64,000 bases of DNA from Hypholoma sublateritium FD-334 SS-4 (taxonomy: Eukaryota > Basidiomycota > Agaricomycetes > Agaricales > Strophariaceae), in contig KN817585.1 of NCBI GenBank assembly GCA_000827495.1, forward strand, positions 155,259 to 219,258. Reading direction: 5' to 3'. Under the pieces are notes generated by a model. It worked only from the letters and a program-made list of their open reading frames with translations. It had not been told where the DNA came from and made no database searches. Shown here piece by piece: positions 37,952 through 50,621 of the stretch. Within the stretch, counting starts at the first letter, position 1; every line of letters begins with the position of its first letter. The translations under genes were made by a program, and so were the position numbers.

Positions 37952-38433
37952 GCTGCTGCTGAAGAGAAGAGCTGCAGATATGTAACTTGCGGAGAGGCGA
38001 TCTAAAAGATATCAGAATAAGTAGTCATCAAGATCAGCTATTTTTAAAGATTCCCGTGCCACTTAGATACCTCTGATACCTGGAGTAGACAGTGGTAGAC
38101 AGTGTGAATGCTAGGCAGAAGAACCACCCGTTAGGAGCTCCACCACAAATGTTTTCAATCAGGTTTTACATCGAGGATGGATAATTGATTTTCCTGATTC
38201 TGCGAAGTGAGATATCTGAATTAGTTTGTGCTCTCGAGTCTCGATGTCTTGAGACAAGAGTGCGGGGATATATATGCCAAAATGAACTAATGTATACATA
38301 AATACAACAATGAATGAGTAAAGCGAAACAAAGCAAGGATTATGGCAAGACGTCACATAGGATAAAGATAGTTCGTGTCGGCGGATAAGCAAAAAGAAGG
38401 GAAACGCGGAGATTGGTTGCGCTATACGAGGCT
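37952..38433. other. Intergenic region between ALDH and SIN3
   Basis: Promoter side of the aldehyde dehydrogenase gene and 3' flank of SIN3, both leftward. No gene seen; an open minus frame at 38159-38578 is a shadow overlapping the last SIN3 exon. Confidence 0.5.
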
Positions 38434-41400
38434 TTATGAAGCAGTTAACCACTTGCGGCGTAGTTCGTTGCGCAATTTGAGGTGCTGGCAATTCTTGTCT
38501 ACCTCTTCCTTGTATCGATATCTCCACATGAAATCTTCGGTGCGTGACACATAGAAGAGGCGGTAGGTACGCAAACACACTTTGATTTCCAATCCGTCTT
38601 GGGAGGAAACGTCGGGTTGCGCCTCGCGGACTGCTGCAGGTAGGTTTCTACAAAGAGAGTAGATCAGTATTAGTAAGTGACCATAAGTGGTCATAAAATT
38701 TAAAGCCTACCTTCGCAGATAAGGGCGCTTCACGCGTGTTTGAGAAACACCGTCAGTCGTTTCACCCTAAAATACATAAAAAATCAGTAGACTGCTTTCT
38801 ATCTAAAACTACCCTCCACTCACCGAAACATAAGCATCGATATATGATTGCCAACGGTTGGTCAGCGCCTCGGAGTCGTCGAAACTGGAATCGTCTTTCC
38901 CAATCAGCTGGATTGTCAGTGTCTTTGACTCGGATAACTATGTAATCAATCCGGGTTAGAGCGGCATTCGTGGGGGACGTCAAGGAGAAGATCACAACGA
39001 ACCCAATCAATGCGGAATACATTTTCATCTGGCCCAAGGACCTTTTCGGCTTGACGTCGATTATTGATACGATCTTGGGTGGTAGGAGAGGGTAGGGAAC
39101 GTTCTCGTTTTAGGAATTCAAGAAGCTCCTGGCTTTTGGGATCGATAATCACTGCTTGCACCTAATAATGAACAGCCATTAGTTTCTTACTTCTGGAATT
39201 GATATAATTTTACTAGCTTGTTTGATTATTGAGCCGATAACTTTGTCTACTGTGAAAATCTTGTAGGCGTCCTACAAAATGGGTGTTAGAGTCGGCTGAC
39301 GCGCTGATTTCAAAGCGGCAGTACCTTAGTGCCAAACACGGCCCGAGTTTGATCCTCGAAGACGGTCTGCTCGATCTCATTCGTAAACAGTGCTTCGATC
39401 TGCCCAAGGAGTAGTTCGTAGTGGTTGACGGTTCCGTATCCATTGGGCGCTGCAGACGTCGCAGCAACAGCAGTGGACGGAGCATCGCGCACGCTGGAAA
39501 TCGGCGGGTTGGTGGTCTTGGATACCGCAATCGTTTTGAATAGATATAGGCGCGAGTAGAGCACCTAGCAACCCAGATTAGTCGCCCGTCGGCCAAGAAT
39601 AAAAATATAAGCGCACCTCGAGCAGCCTCATCATGGCATAAAATGTTGTGTTTGTGAAGAATACATTCGTCACTTTCGACGAGCGCCGGCCAAGAACAAA
39701 GGACGTCCCGTGGTCTATCCGGACATCCTTCTCCTCGTCTACGATCACCGGCGAGGCGAACCTCGATGCCACGGGAGATGCGGCAGCGTCCTGCGCGCGC
39801 GTCTTTCTACTTGTCGACTTGGCTTGTTCGCTCTTCAGCAATTTCTTCCTCAAATCGCCACCACTCGATGATGCCAGTAGTGCAGCGCTAGAGTGTCCAT
39901 TCCTACCGCCACGGCTCTTTTGCCCACCGTTACTGGCAGTGCGGGAGGAGCCGCCGAGGCCCTCGCTATCGTCTGCACCCTGGCCAGCGCTTGCGACGTC
40001 TACGTCGCTTGTCGAGTCGCTTTCCACCAAGTCATGGACGACAAAGGCCGAGTTGAACTCCACTGGATTGAATCCGAAGAATAACGGCACGTATGTGCGC
40101 AGGAAGCTCTCGATGCGGCGCCGCTCCGTGATGTTCAGCTGACCCTGCGTGCGGTCAAGGAACGAGAAGGTGAGCTTGACCGCGTCCTGCAGCACAGCCT
40201 CGTCCTCCAGCGTAAATTCGAGTTGGTATCGCGGACGCGTGCGCGAGAAAAGGGGGTCGACAAGTGCTGCACGTTTTGCCATCTGCTCTTCCCGCGCCGT
40301 CTCGACCTGGTTTACGAGCGCTTTAACGGTGAGGGCTTTCTTGTCCGCCAGCTTCCACGAGATCGCTTGGTGGTCGAGGCTCTTCGCATAGTTCCGTGCG
40401 TCGACCTCGCGCCACAACTTGTTCCACGCGCGTTGCCCGCGTTTCCATTCTTCCTCCTTCTGCTTCAGGCGCTGGAGGACTACGGGAATAGCTGATGCGG
40501 GTACATCTTGCATCGCTTGGATGACCTCGAGACCCGCCTCGCGGCCGTAGATCTTCTTCACGACTCGCTGGTGGATCGCTTTCCAAGAGCCCCCCAGGTT
40601 CGCTTTCAGCTTGAAGGTCCCGCGGTCCTCTGGATTCATCTGGGCGATTTTGTTGTTGATGGGCTCTAACATGGCGATCGTCCGCACGATTGCCTCGATG
40701 TGGAAGTCGTACTCGTGCCGTTCTTCCTCCGTACGGTGCAGTGCATCTTCGTAGATATTTTTACGGCCAGATACGAACCCCCATTCTTCACTGGTCCACG
40801 TAGGGTGTGACACCCATTCGTCGTTCAGAACAGACCGACACATCTCATCGCGCCCAGAACACGGTACATTGGCCTCCTGCACAAATTTCAGAGATACGAA
40901 GGTTAAAAAAACAGGTGCGTATGACTTACGGTTGCGGATACCTTCCGATAGCTCCCATATTTCTCGCTCAAATCAATTCTTCCGGGTCGCTGCGGAAGAC
41001 CCTTGATCGCGGGTTTGGTCCAGCTGCTCAATGTCTGCTGCTCCGCAAGATAATGTTCCCTATCTTTTTTCTCATCCCACCCGAGGATTTCCCGGAATTG
41101 TTTGTACAGCTCAGTTTCACCTAAGAAATGGCGGCTTTCTTTGACCAGCCGAGCGGTGTCAATGTAGTCTTGGGCGAAAAGATTGACAAGTTTCAGGAAT
41201 TCGTTGTAGATTTCCCGGTTGTCGAGTGCACGCTTGACTCGATCGAAGAACTGGGTCTCGTCGTTGGCGGGGGGCATACGCGGGGGCTGAGGAGGTAGCA
41301 CTTGTTGTACGGCACGTCGGGGAGAGGGAGGCGCAGGAGCGACGTGCTTCGGGTTGTATGAATTGGGCGTGAGATCTTGTGCAGGTGTGTGCTTGGCTTT

Positions 41401-42674
41401 CTGCTATCGATGTCAAGCTCTGTCAAACAATGCAGTGAATAAACACACCTTGGCGGGGGGGGCCGTCTTCGCGGGCGTTGGCTCCTTTTCTCGCTCCCTT
41501 TCCTTCTCAGCGGGCTTCCGCTTCCTTTTTTGTGGAAGTGACGCGGCCGCACTCATCGAGCTTGCAACAACATCAAGCTTGCGCCGGTTCTTTTCCTTGT
41601 CACGTGGATGCGAGTCGTCTGCGAGCTGCTGGCTTCGGTCGGGCATGAACACACGAAAATCATTGCGAAGATCCGGGGCATCCTTGAAAAGGCGGGCAAT
41701 CTGTTTCGAGACCTCTTCCTAGAGTTTTGTCAGCCCAATGCCATTTCATAATCACTCAAACGTACTTCGTCAATAGTATCAGGTGTGTGGTGGTATCGCG
41801 AGAGAATGTCCAAAAACTGTCGGTAAGTGTCAGGGTCGCAGCGAAGCTTGATTTTCTGTACATATTGCACGGCTGGTTCGATAGCTTGATTTTGGCCATC
41901 CATGATAAATGTTCGTGGGTCCGGGGAGGCTGGCGCGATAGGTGGTTCAACTGCAGTATTATGAGATCAACCAGGAAACAAAGGAATCAACTATGTTCAC
42001 CTTCCACGCGTGCAGGTCCAGTGGACCATGACAGCGCTTGCCCGCCCCCGGCTGACGTAGTTGTTTGCATTGTTTGCCCGCTGGGCGTCGTCACGGTGAT
42101 GAAGCCTGGCTCGAAAGGGTCTGTAGAGCACTCGATGCGATAGCCAACTGGCAGGAATGTGTTGAACCCTTGAATGAGGGCAGGATGCCCGTTGAAGAGA
42201 TAAGAAACGCGTCTTATTACGCCGGGGGTATCAATCCTACGGAAAATCAGCATGCATGATGACAGAAAAGCAGAGCACTTGCTGTTCATTTTTGAATTCC
42301 TTCATTATATCGAGGAAGTGATTATATACATCTGGCTGGTCCTGAAATTGGGATTTCACAGCGTCAAGATACGTGAGAGCATCGGTGACATTCAATGGTC
42401 GGTCCAATGACGCATAACTCTGTGGGTCCATTGGCGAAGGCCTGCGAGATCGCTGGGTGCTGGATGCCTGTCCGCCAGAGTCGTCGACGTCTCTGACACC
42501 CGCCGGTGTAGCAACGCGTGAAGTAGCTGCCCGGTCTATCCGGTCATCCCGCTCGACGATTTCAGACTTTGGAGTGGGCTTCCGGTCGGCAGAATGGAGA
42601 CTAGAGGATAAAGAGGATGGTGGCGGTGGTTTCGGAGGAGTCAGGACGGGTTCGCGGTCCACTTGCATATCCAT
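38434..42674 (-). CDS. SIN3: SIN3 transcriptional corepressor
   Basis: Scaffold of the Rpd3/HDAC corepressor complex. Twelve exons on the minus strand: 42283-42674, 42001-42236, 41766-41950, 41449-41718, 40930-41400, 39617-40876, 39325-39564, 39218-39271, 39003-39161, 38824-38937, 38711-38766, 38434-38647; 1216 residues. Three paired amphipathic helix domains are visible: PAH1 ([17 protein letters not shown] ... GFNTFLP), PAH2 ([12 protein letters not shown] ... FRVFMPD) and PAH3 ([11 protein letters not shown] ... GWDEK). The histone-deacetylase interaction domain follows ([16 protein letters not shown] ... [25 protein letters not shown]), then the Sin3a C-terminal part ending [19 protein letters not shown]. 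Intron 1 starts with GC (42282-42237); the intron at 39217-39162 also reads best as GC-AG. An in-frame ATG farther up (near 42776) is possible, but its 34 extra residues look unlike the family. Confidence 0.95.
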
Positions 42675-43277
42675 TTCCGCTGAACGTTGCACGTTGAAGT
42701 GGTGACGACGATCAGAAAACAAGAACAGTGAGCACGGCGTAGCGGTCTGTGCACTGATCATTATTACCACGTTCATCACGTGTATAAAAGGCTTGGCAAA
42801 GTCATCCCGTCATCCGTGTCAACATCCGAGTCGCCAAATCTGTTCTCCAAATCTACGTACTAAACAAGTCCTAAAACTCTGAGCTTTGGCATCGAGCTCC
42901 GAACCTGCACCGACGCTGCAACTTAAATCGGAAAAGCTTTCAGTCTGTACAAGTACGCTCGCTGAAATGCGTACAAAATTTACATTACATAACCTTTATA
43001 CAGGCAAAAGTTAGGTTTTGGTTGAGGTAACTACTAACAGGGCATGAATCAGGGATTCATCTACTCCACTGGCGGCAATGACAAGATCAAAGGTGTATCG
43101 GTTCGCTGGAAAGGATATGACGAGATCCCTCGTCTGTCTGAGCCTTGTCTCTGATCACAATTTTTGGATTCAGACGATGTATTTAAGCTCCAGGAATGTC
43201 TGCTTTGAAACCATAGTCGTATTTGTCTTGCCTGCGTAATTTCCCCAGCTAGCAAAAACCAACTCTCTTCCAACAAT
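42675..43277. promoter_or_regulatory. Divergent region between SIN3 and the first uncharacterised paralogue
   Basis: Two starts face away from each other across about 600 bp. A TATTTAAG word near 43180 lies about 98 bp before the rightward ATG and could be its TATA element. A TATAAAAGG word near 42782 is on the plus strand but 500 bp from that start. Confidence 0.4.
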
Positions 43278-44174
43278 ATGGTTTCACCTTCCTACACTCA
43301 GCCCGAGAATGGCTCCCCATCCGCTTATGAAGACCAGAAAATTCCAATTGCGTCCAACAGCGAGTCACTGCCCCCCCAAAGTTCACCCTTCGATGATTCT
43401 TGTGCGATTAACTACTCTCAGGGCACCCCTGGGAGCCAGCTCACTCAAGGCTTGCCATTGTCGTCGTCCTTTGCCCGAAAGCCGCCGATGGAGCTGTCAT
43501 ACGACGCCTTCCAGCCGATGTTTCTCGTAGCAAAAAGTAAGGCATTGGACGAAGGCTTCCCGGCTGCTCCACCGCCATCTAACACTCGTGCGCACCCGTT
43601 CCCGTCTCATGATATAACCGAGGCAGACTGGTTGAGGTAATGGCGTATACGACGACAAATTACATGTGACCAATTTACTGATCTACTTCTTTCCGTCGCC
43701 AGCTTTTTGAAGGAATTGGAGACTTCTGCAGCGCTTACCGCCGATGACGTGCGCAAGTCGTACTTGCCTATCATTTCCATTGTTCCTGTCGTCAGTGAGT
43801 GTCCAGTCATTAATTTCTTGCTCTGGGTATATGTAAACTCAGGTTTTAACTGCAGAATCACTGTCTTCTTATGGAGTGCAGCAATATATGAAATCTCAGA
43901 AACGCCACAAAGTAGTAGAGGTCATTGACATGTGGAATCGCGTATGTTTGACTTCCTTCCCCCTTCACGAAGCGATTAATTCTGTTCTCAGTCTTTCTTC
44001 GGCTTGCGAAATGTCCGCGTCATACTCATGCGCGGGCAGACGCCGCTGTCACCCTCATCGACGGAGGTGCCGGAGCAGTATTCCGCCGGGCTCAAATCTC
44101 CTACCTGGAACCTCGCGCAAACCAGCGCAGGCTGGACTGACGATATATTCCGGCTGCTGGTTGTGCCCTTGTGA
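43278..44174 (+). CDS. Conserved Agaricomycete protein of unknown function, copy A
   Basis: Exons 43278-43636, 43703-43794, 43856-43941, 43992-44174; 239 residues. No enzyme motif, signal peptide or membrane span is evident. The N-terminus is Ser/Pro/Gln-rich and variable. The conserved part begins at MELSYDAFQPMFLVAKSKALDEGFPAAPPP, continues with HPFPSHDITEADWLRSFLKELE and SYLPIISIVPVV, then YGVQQYMKSQKRHKVVEVIDMWN, and ends with FFGLRNVRVILMRGQTPLS. This pattern is a widespread uncharacterised basidiomycete family that I can describe but not name. The paralogue B, 530 bp downstream, has introns at the same positions and phases, which fixes this model. The last 45 residues differ most. Confidence 0.85.
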
Positions 44175-44704
44175 TTCTTGTCACTGAGTGTTCACTGAGT
44201 TTTGTGCTCATGACCATCTGAAGCATCTGTGAAATCGTTAACAAAATGTATTTATAGTAGAAAACTGCCTTGAAATTGCGCGTAGTCGACGGAAAATCAA
44301 AGACGTCTAACTGACATTCTACTTATCCGCAGAGCACGGTTAATCCCCCGCGGAAAGCGGAAGGTTACTGCAATAAATTCAGAATGTCTTGATTGTAAAT
44401 CTCCAGTTGATCTTTAGCGAAAGCCTCGTTCGGATTGATAATAGGGAATTCACAAATCTTTTGAGAGATAAAATGTACAAGGATTGGCTTTCCATCAAAT
44501 TTGTATGTCGAAAGGCGCCAGAACTAAGTATTCGTGGAATGACGATCGTGGGCGTCGGTGGCCATGCTATGCCGTGCGCAGCAGCCGCCTTGAAAGTGGC
44601 CACAGCATTTAGTTCTATTTTTAGATCCACATACAACAAATATATCTGGTCGCAAAACGACCCCTGCATCCTCAACTTGTCCCCAACTACCCTGACCCTC
44701 TACC
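44175..44704. other. Spacer between the two paralogues
   Basis: No gene. Holds the 3' flank of copy A and the presumed promoter of copy B. An open frame at 44389-44814 overlaps the start of copy B in another phase and is taken as a shadow. Confidence 0.5.
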
Positions 44705-45724
44705 ATGATCCTTGCGCAAGACGAGCCACCTGCAACGAGCCCCTTTGTGGGCCAATCATTCCAGCCTGCACCTGGATCGAATATCTCCTCTCCGCCGTCT
44801 TACGCTGTTCATGATTTTCCTGCAGTGTTGGGCGATCCCGTAGTCCCAGCGGGCAAAGCGCCCACGTTTCCTACCGCAGATATAACCTTCACAAGCCCTT
44901 CGCAGAGTCTCTACCCCTCCGAAGCATCTAGCTCGAGCAGCTACTATCACACAGCTGATCCATCCCCAAGCCCACAACCGCCCCTACCATCTGCTTTTGG
45001 CCGAAGACCTCGTTTAGACCTTTCATACGAGGATTTCCAACCCATTTTCCTCGTTGCTAGAGGCAAGACATTGGATAAAGGGTTTCCTCCTGCCCCTCCA
45101 CCCACCACCGCCCATGTTCATCCATTCACGTCGCATAATATAGACGAATCTGATTGGTTAAGGTAACAAATCTTATCGTCCTCAAAATGCTTCCTCTGAC
45201 AAAGGGTTACCGATTTCGTTATATTGCAGCTTTTTGAACGAGATAGAGTTCTCTGCAACACTCACCCCAAAAGATATGGCACGGTCACATCTACCAATTG
45301 TCTGCATGATTCCTGTAGTCAGTGCGTATCATCTTTCATTATCTGTTTGTCGCTCACTGGCTGACCCTTCAAACAAGGACCTTTGGCATCATTTGGCGTG
45401 CAAAAATATATGAAGTCTCGCAAGTGGCACAAGGTCGCAAAAGTTGTTGATACTTGGAACCATGTGCGTTATATATCTAGAACGGACATTCCAGAATGTC
45501 CAGCTGACCACAGGTATGATCTCCAACAGCACTTCTTTGAACTGCGAAGGTTGCGCGTTGTCCTCCTACGCGGCAGGACACCGCTGAGCGGGCCGATGCA
45601 CACGCCGTCCCCGATTGAAAGCACTTCATCCAAAACGACTTTGCCTGCTAGGTATATTGAGGAAGCGAGCGCCCATTGGAACGACGAGGAATTCCGATTA
45701 CTGGTTATACCTATTCCAGCATGA
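44705..45724 (+). CDS. Conserved Agaricomycete protein of unknown function, copy B
   Basis: Exons 44705-45162, 45230-45321, 45378-45463, 45530-45724; 276 residues. Same family and same intron positions as copy A; exons 2 and 3 even have the same lengths (92 and 86 nt). Conserved parts: LDLSYEDFQPIFLVARGKTL, HPFTSHNIDESDWLRSFLNEIE, HLPIVCMIPVV, FGVQKYMKSRKWHKVAKVVDTWN and HFFELRRLRVVLLRGRTPLSGP. The N-terminal 100 residues are Ser/Pro-rich and unlike copy A. The acceptor of exon 4 was set at 45529 because the nearer one gives a stop. The tandem arrangement indicates local duplication followed by divergence of both ends. Confidence 0.87.
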
Positions 45725-46918
45725 TTTGTACGGCGTGGTTTTGGGCCGCGGGATTTGTGACTCTCAATATTTAAAACCTAGTACTACTTTTGCACCCTCG
45801 TCTTTTTTATACGGTCACATAAATGCTCGATCAATATTCAATATTCAATGCCCATGATAATATTTGGCCTATGACAGAGTCGTTCTGGAACTTGAAATTG
45901 AGAGCACTTTCTGAGTTCAAGCTGATCTTTATAATATGCTTGACCTCCCTCAGGCTTTGAACTCCCTGGCGCGTCAGCGCGTCATTGGGTATGAGAAAAT
46001 ACTTATACTACTTACTTTAGCGGTATCAGTTGGGCAGTAGAGTGGCAAAAAATGGCCTAATTATTTTATAAACGTTTGAGAAAATAAGTAGTGGGGTGAA
46101 AGGTGAAAGGACTGTTCAATCTCCGAAAGCTCGAGTCCGTCGATAATTTGGCTACTTACTGTCACGAATCGGGAGCAGCACGGCGGCCGCCGGAAAATTG
46201 GAACGGCGATTGCCACAGGCCACGATGGCACCCTTCAGCGTGATCGGTGCCGGTGACACCAACTTGATCTTCTTTCCTTCAACGACGTTGCAGCTGTGGC
46301 TTAGCTGTCATCGAACCTATATTTTCGAAGCTACGTTGGCAAATGGTGTTCGTTCCTTCTTCGTGACAAAAGTCGCATCCATGAGACTATCCCTGCCATT
46401 CAAGGACGTGATTCGTGAAGCATCGAGGCTGCCAAGACTGCCAGCTCCCTCCTTCGAATCCTGCACTGAAGGGGAAGTAATAGATTAATCGGTACGTCGC
46501 GCGCAAGTCATATTTCTTGCGAGTGGTCAAATTTACGAAAATGTGGTTAGCATAGTTTTGTAGCAGATGTGCGTGGCACGCATGTCTACTAGTCTTGACT
46601 CGGAAGATATCGATGTTCTCAAAGCAGAGTCGCCGAAACCTCGCATTATATTCAAGCACGTTATTTCTTCTTTGTTCCTACATATCACGAGGTCCAAGCA
46701 TGTGTACGATCTATTTAAAAGCTCGGTTTTCGTTGCCTGGTTAGGTAACGACAGTCTCTTGCAGCAAATGGTTTTCAAAGAAAACAGAGATCCACTCCAA
46801 AGAAGACCATCATTTATCTATGGAGAAATTGTGACGCAAGGTTTGCTTCCTGGGCGATTATAAAAGACGTGGATAATTGCCAACCGACCAAAATCAACGT
46901 CCAGCCATCTATACTCAA
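45725..46918. other. Intergenic region with promoter of the GH51 gene
   Basis: No supported gene; an open frame at 46198-46488 has no motif. The right end carries a good TATA box for the GH51 gene. Confidence 0.5.
46859..46866 (+). promoter_or_regulatory. TATA box of the GH51 gene
   Basis: TATAAAAG, 53 bp before the ATG at 46919, with a pyrimidine/A-rich leader between. Position and sequence fit a classical fungal TATA element for a regulated secreted enzyme. Confidence 0.6.
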
Positions 46919-49900
46919 ATGTGGAGTCTTCATTGCATAGGTTTGGTCTCGCTGGCGTTAGCGAGGGTAGCAGCTGCGGTAACCGTCACCGTCAGCGCAA
47001 CAGCAAGCCATCCCATCCCCAGTACTCTATGTAAGTAGACTCATCGACGTCTATCAGTTACCATGATGACTTATGCGTACCGTCTCAGGGGGTCAAATGT
47101 TTGAAGTTCGTTATTTTGCAATGTATCGATTTCGTGGTGCTAATTACGAGGTTCCATGACTTAGGATATCAGTGTGCGTGTCATCGTCGTTTACTTCTCT
47201 CGTGAATTAATATTGACAATATTTTCACAGCACGTAAGCCAAGGCAAATTTGAACTATGCATTCTTCAAACTTTATAATATTTTCTATCAAAGAGTGGAG
47301 ATGGAGGGCTGTACGCTGAACGTAAGCGATTCAGAACACCACTTGTGAGAATGCTAATAACGTCTCAATCAGTTCTCCAGAACCGTGCTTTTCAGCAAGT
47401 CACTCCGGGTATTCATACGTCTGCCTACGAAGATGTCATCGCTAATGAATCTCAATCTTGTCCTATAGGGACTAGCGCAGCATTGACTGCCTGGGCGGCT
47501 ATAAATGGAGCGGGAATATCAGTTGTTCAAGAGAGCGTACCAGTTTCTACGGCCCTCCCAAACGCGCTCCATGTCACAATTCCTACCGGAAAGACTGGTG
47601 CCGTCGGTTTCTCGAACTCAGGATACACTGGTAAGTTCAACGCCACATCGACCAGCTTCAGTCATTTCTCATAACACCGTGTGCTTTACAGGCATCAAAG
47701 TTGCTTCTGGGTCAACATACGCAGCATCATTCTATTACCGGTTCCCTACTAGTTCTTCATTCAGTGGCAGCGTAACCATCGGCCTCCAGTCCTCGACTGG
47801 CCAGGTTTTGGGATCTGCCACGGCCACTCTCTCTGGGAGCCAGACCACCTGGAAGCAGGTCTCGGTAACCATAAACCCCACGACCTCAGCAAGCGCCCTT
47901 ACCAATTTATTTACCGTCACTGTCGATGGAGCTGCTGCCTCGGGACAGACAATTAACTTCGCGATGTTCTCGCTCTTTCCTCCTACCTTCAAGAACCGCC
48001 CCAATGGGATGCGAGTAGATATTGCGACTGTAAGAATTGTTTCGTTTCCTTCGTTTCTCTGTAACATGATCCGAGTATCGTCCCATCTTTTGAAGGCTCT
48101 TCAAGAGATGGGCCCGTCTTTCTTCCGCCTTCCAGGAGGCAATAACCTTGAAGGACAAACTACAGCTACCAGATGGCAATGGAACGCTACGGTACGTTTT
48201 TGGCGTTCTTATCTGCACATCTGTCTGATCCGCGATTTACTTTAGGTTGGCCCGCTGTTGAGTAGACCAGGTAAGTTGGGAAAAACCTTATAATTTCAGC
48301 AGCTATAGGCACTGAGGCGAACGATAGGGCGGACCGGTGATTGGGGCTATGTAAACACGGAGTGCGTAGTAGTATTAACACCTTTTGCAATTATACACTG
48401 ACATTTCTCCAAAGTGGCCTCGGTCTGTTTGAGTACCTCACATGGTGCGAAGATCTAGGCATGCAGCCCATTATGGCTGTTTGGTCAGGTAAGTTCTACG
48501 CTTCTTTCTCACCCAACGGGAAGGTGACGGTATCTATTAGGTTATTCCCTCGGAGGAACCAGCGTTGCTTCTACCGGTCTTCAGCCATATATTCAGCAGG
48601 CAATTGACCAGGTATGCCTCCAATGAACTTAAATCTGTGGCTGTGGTCTCTAATGCGGTCGATTAGATCAATTTCGTTGTCGGAGACCCTTCAGCCAGTG
48701 CTGCGGGTATGATAAGCCTTTCGTTTCCCTCATTCGTGTATTGATTACACTTGTGAATAGCTGCTCTCAGGTCTTCACTCGGACATCCAGCTCCGTTCAC
48801 CTTGAATTACGTGGAAATAGGAAACGAAGACTTTTTCGCGTCCTCAACGTGGGTTGATGTCATATTGGTCTGTTTCCCCATTTCTAATCTAATCGAAACT
48901 CTGCTGCATAGGTACACTTACCGATGGACAGCCTTTGCCAACGCTCTCAAAGCAGCGTTCCCCGCTATCCGTGGGTCATTTCTCGGCCGGTCTGCGGAGA
49001 CCATTAACGCTTCTGTCTTCATTTGATAATATAGAATTCATTGCTACCTCCGACGTCGGTAGCCCAGTTCTCTCCCCAGTCCCCACAGAGTATGACGTCC
49101 ATGTCTATCAGACACCCAGTGAGCGTTAATTTCGATGTATATATGTCTCTATTATGCCTGACTTTCATATATAGCTTGGTTCGCTCAAAACTCCTTCTAC
49201 TACGACTCCTTCGCAGTGCGTATTGAAAAAAGGTGCCTTCTTTATTTTTCTGAAATCTGACATAAACAAGCGCGGGGGGACCAAATACTTCGAGGTAAAT
49301 CTTTGCAAGTATATCGAATCATTTGGAATCAGTTGACGTATAATGTACTCAGGGCGAATACGCAGCCATTTCGACCAACTCCAGCAACCTCTTCGGCACT
49401 CCTAGCCAGGGAAGGTTGACATACCCCACCATGCAAAGTGAGCTATATTAGTATCTCGCAGACCCCGCAACTAAATCAATGAATGATTTATCAGGCGCTG
49501 CGGGAGAGGCTGCATTTATGACGGGACTGGAAAGGAACAGCGACATCGTGTAAGCTCGTTTGCTATATAAGCATTAGACCGGGTGTGTACTCATTTATCT
49601 CTCTCTAGATTTGCAGCATCATATGCTCCCCTTCTTGGTGTCAGTCCCAATCCTCTGGCGTGTTCCTTATCTCACACTGAACTCTATCGATGTATCAGCA
49701 CATTACTGCCAACCAATGGGTCAGTGTTTGTTCCTGGCAGAGTCTACAAATGACCTAACACGGCTGCTATGCAGACACCAAACTTGCTTGCTTTCGAGTA
49801 CATCTGCTCTCACAAGTCTGAAGATTAATTCTAACACCCTTACCTGTAACCAGTGCCGGTTCCGTTTATCGCTCAACTAGTTTCTATGTTCAGAAGGTAG

Positions 49901-50621
49901 GCATTGCAGTGCGGGACAAAGTCATTAACTGATATGATACATACACAGCTGTTCAGTCTCAACCGCGGTGACAGCTATCTTCCCAGCACGCTGCCGTCCC
50001 AAACCGGAACTCTTTTCTGGAGTGTTGTCCGTCAGACATCCACCAATCAAATCATTATTAAGGTGAGGACATCCGTAATTAGACGCGCACCTTTGTGCTG
50101 ATGTTGATCGTTTTGCCGGGAAAGGTCTCCAACACTGCCGCGTCTGCTGCTCCGTTGACGTTTGTGCTTCCCTTCAGCATTTCCAGTAGTGGCACGCTTC
50201 AGCTGCTCACCGGGACTGCCACCGCGAGCAACACGCCGACGAACCCCACCCTCTTCGCGCCCGTCAGCAGCACGATCAGCACTGGGTCGACGTTCAACTA
50301 CAACGCGCCCGCGGTCAGCGTCAGCGTCATCACCCTGACCATCGCCTCCGGCACGGCGTCCACTACTACGCCCACCACTACTATCGGCACTGCCAGTGGT
50401 GCGATGCAGAGCCACTTCGGGCAGTGTGGAGGGTAAGCCCCGCGAACGCGTGTGCTATTCAATACTGATCTTGCGCTGCATAGCACCGGTTGGACTGGCC
50501 CAACTGTATGCGCGAGCGGGACAACGTGCACGTTCTCGAACGACTTCTACTCTCAGGTATGAATCCTATCTCGCCACAGTCGACGTCGAAAATAACTCTC
50601 GACTTTTTGCAGTGCCTTTGA
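46919..50621 (+). CDS. Secreted alpha-L-arabinofuranosidase, GH51 with C-terminal CBM1
   Basis: Releases arabinose from arabinoxylan or arabinan side chains outside the cell. 29 exons, 700 residues: 46919-47030, 47089-47105, 47165-47173, 47231-47233, 47294-47321, 47373-47408, 47469-47630, 47692-48029, 48096-48191, 48246-48270, 48328-48361, 48415-48488, 48541-48611, 48667-48706, 48761-48848, 48912-48970, 49035-49118, 49175-49215, 49271-49294, 49353-49437, 49495-49549, 49609-49639, 49699-49719, 49775-49797, 49854-49896, 49949-50062, 50125-50432, 50484-50556, 50613-50621. Signal peptide at residues 1-20; GQMFEDISHSGDGGLYAEL; acid/base Glu in VEIGNED (about 371); nucleophile Glu in FEGEYA (about 449); a Thr/Ser-rich linker; then a cellulose-binding CBM1 (HFGQCGGTGWTGPTVCASGT ... 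YSQCL). One exon is only CAC, giving the conserved His of ISHSGDGG; skipping it would keep frame but lose that His. Confidence 0.93.

Noticed and set aside
39162..39217. GT-AG alternative for the SIN3 intron (donor 4 nt downstream, acceptor 10 nt downstream)
   Set aside because: It keeps frame but replaces the conserved K-Q-V-Q-A-V with a less typical sequence; the GC-AG reading was preferred, not proven.
42675..42779. Longer SIN3 N-terminus from an upstream ATG
   Set aside because: The extension is hydrophobic and unlike SIN3 starts; the ATG at 42674 gives a typical acidic, Pro-rich beginning.
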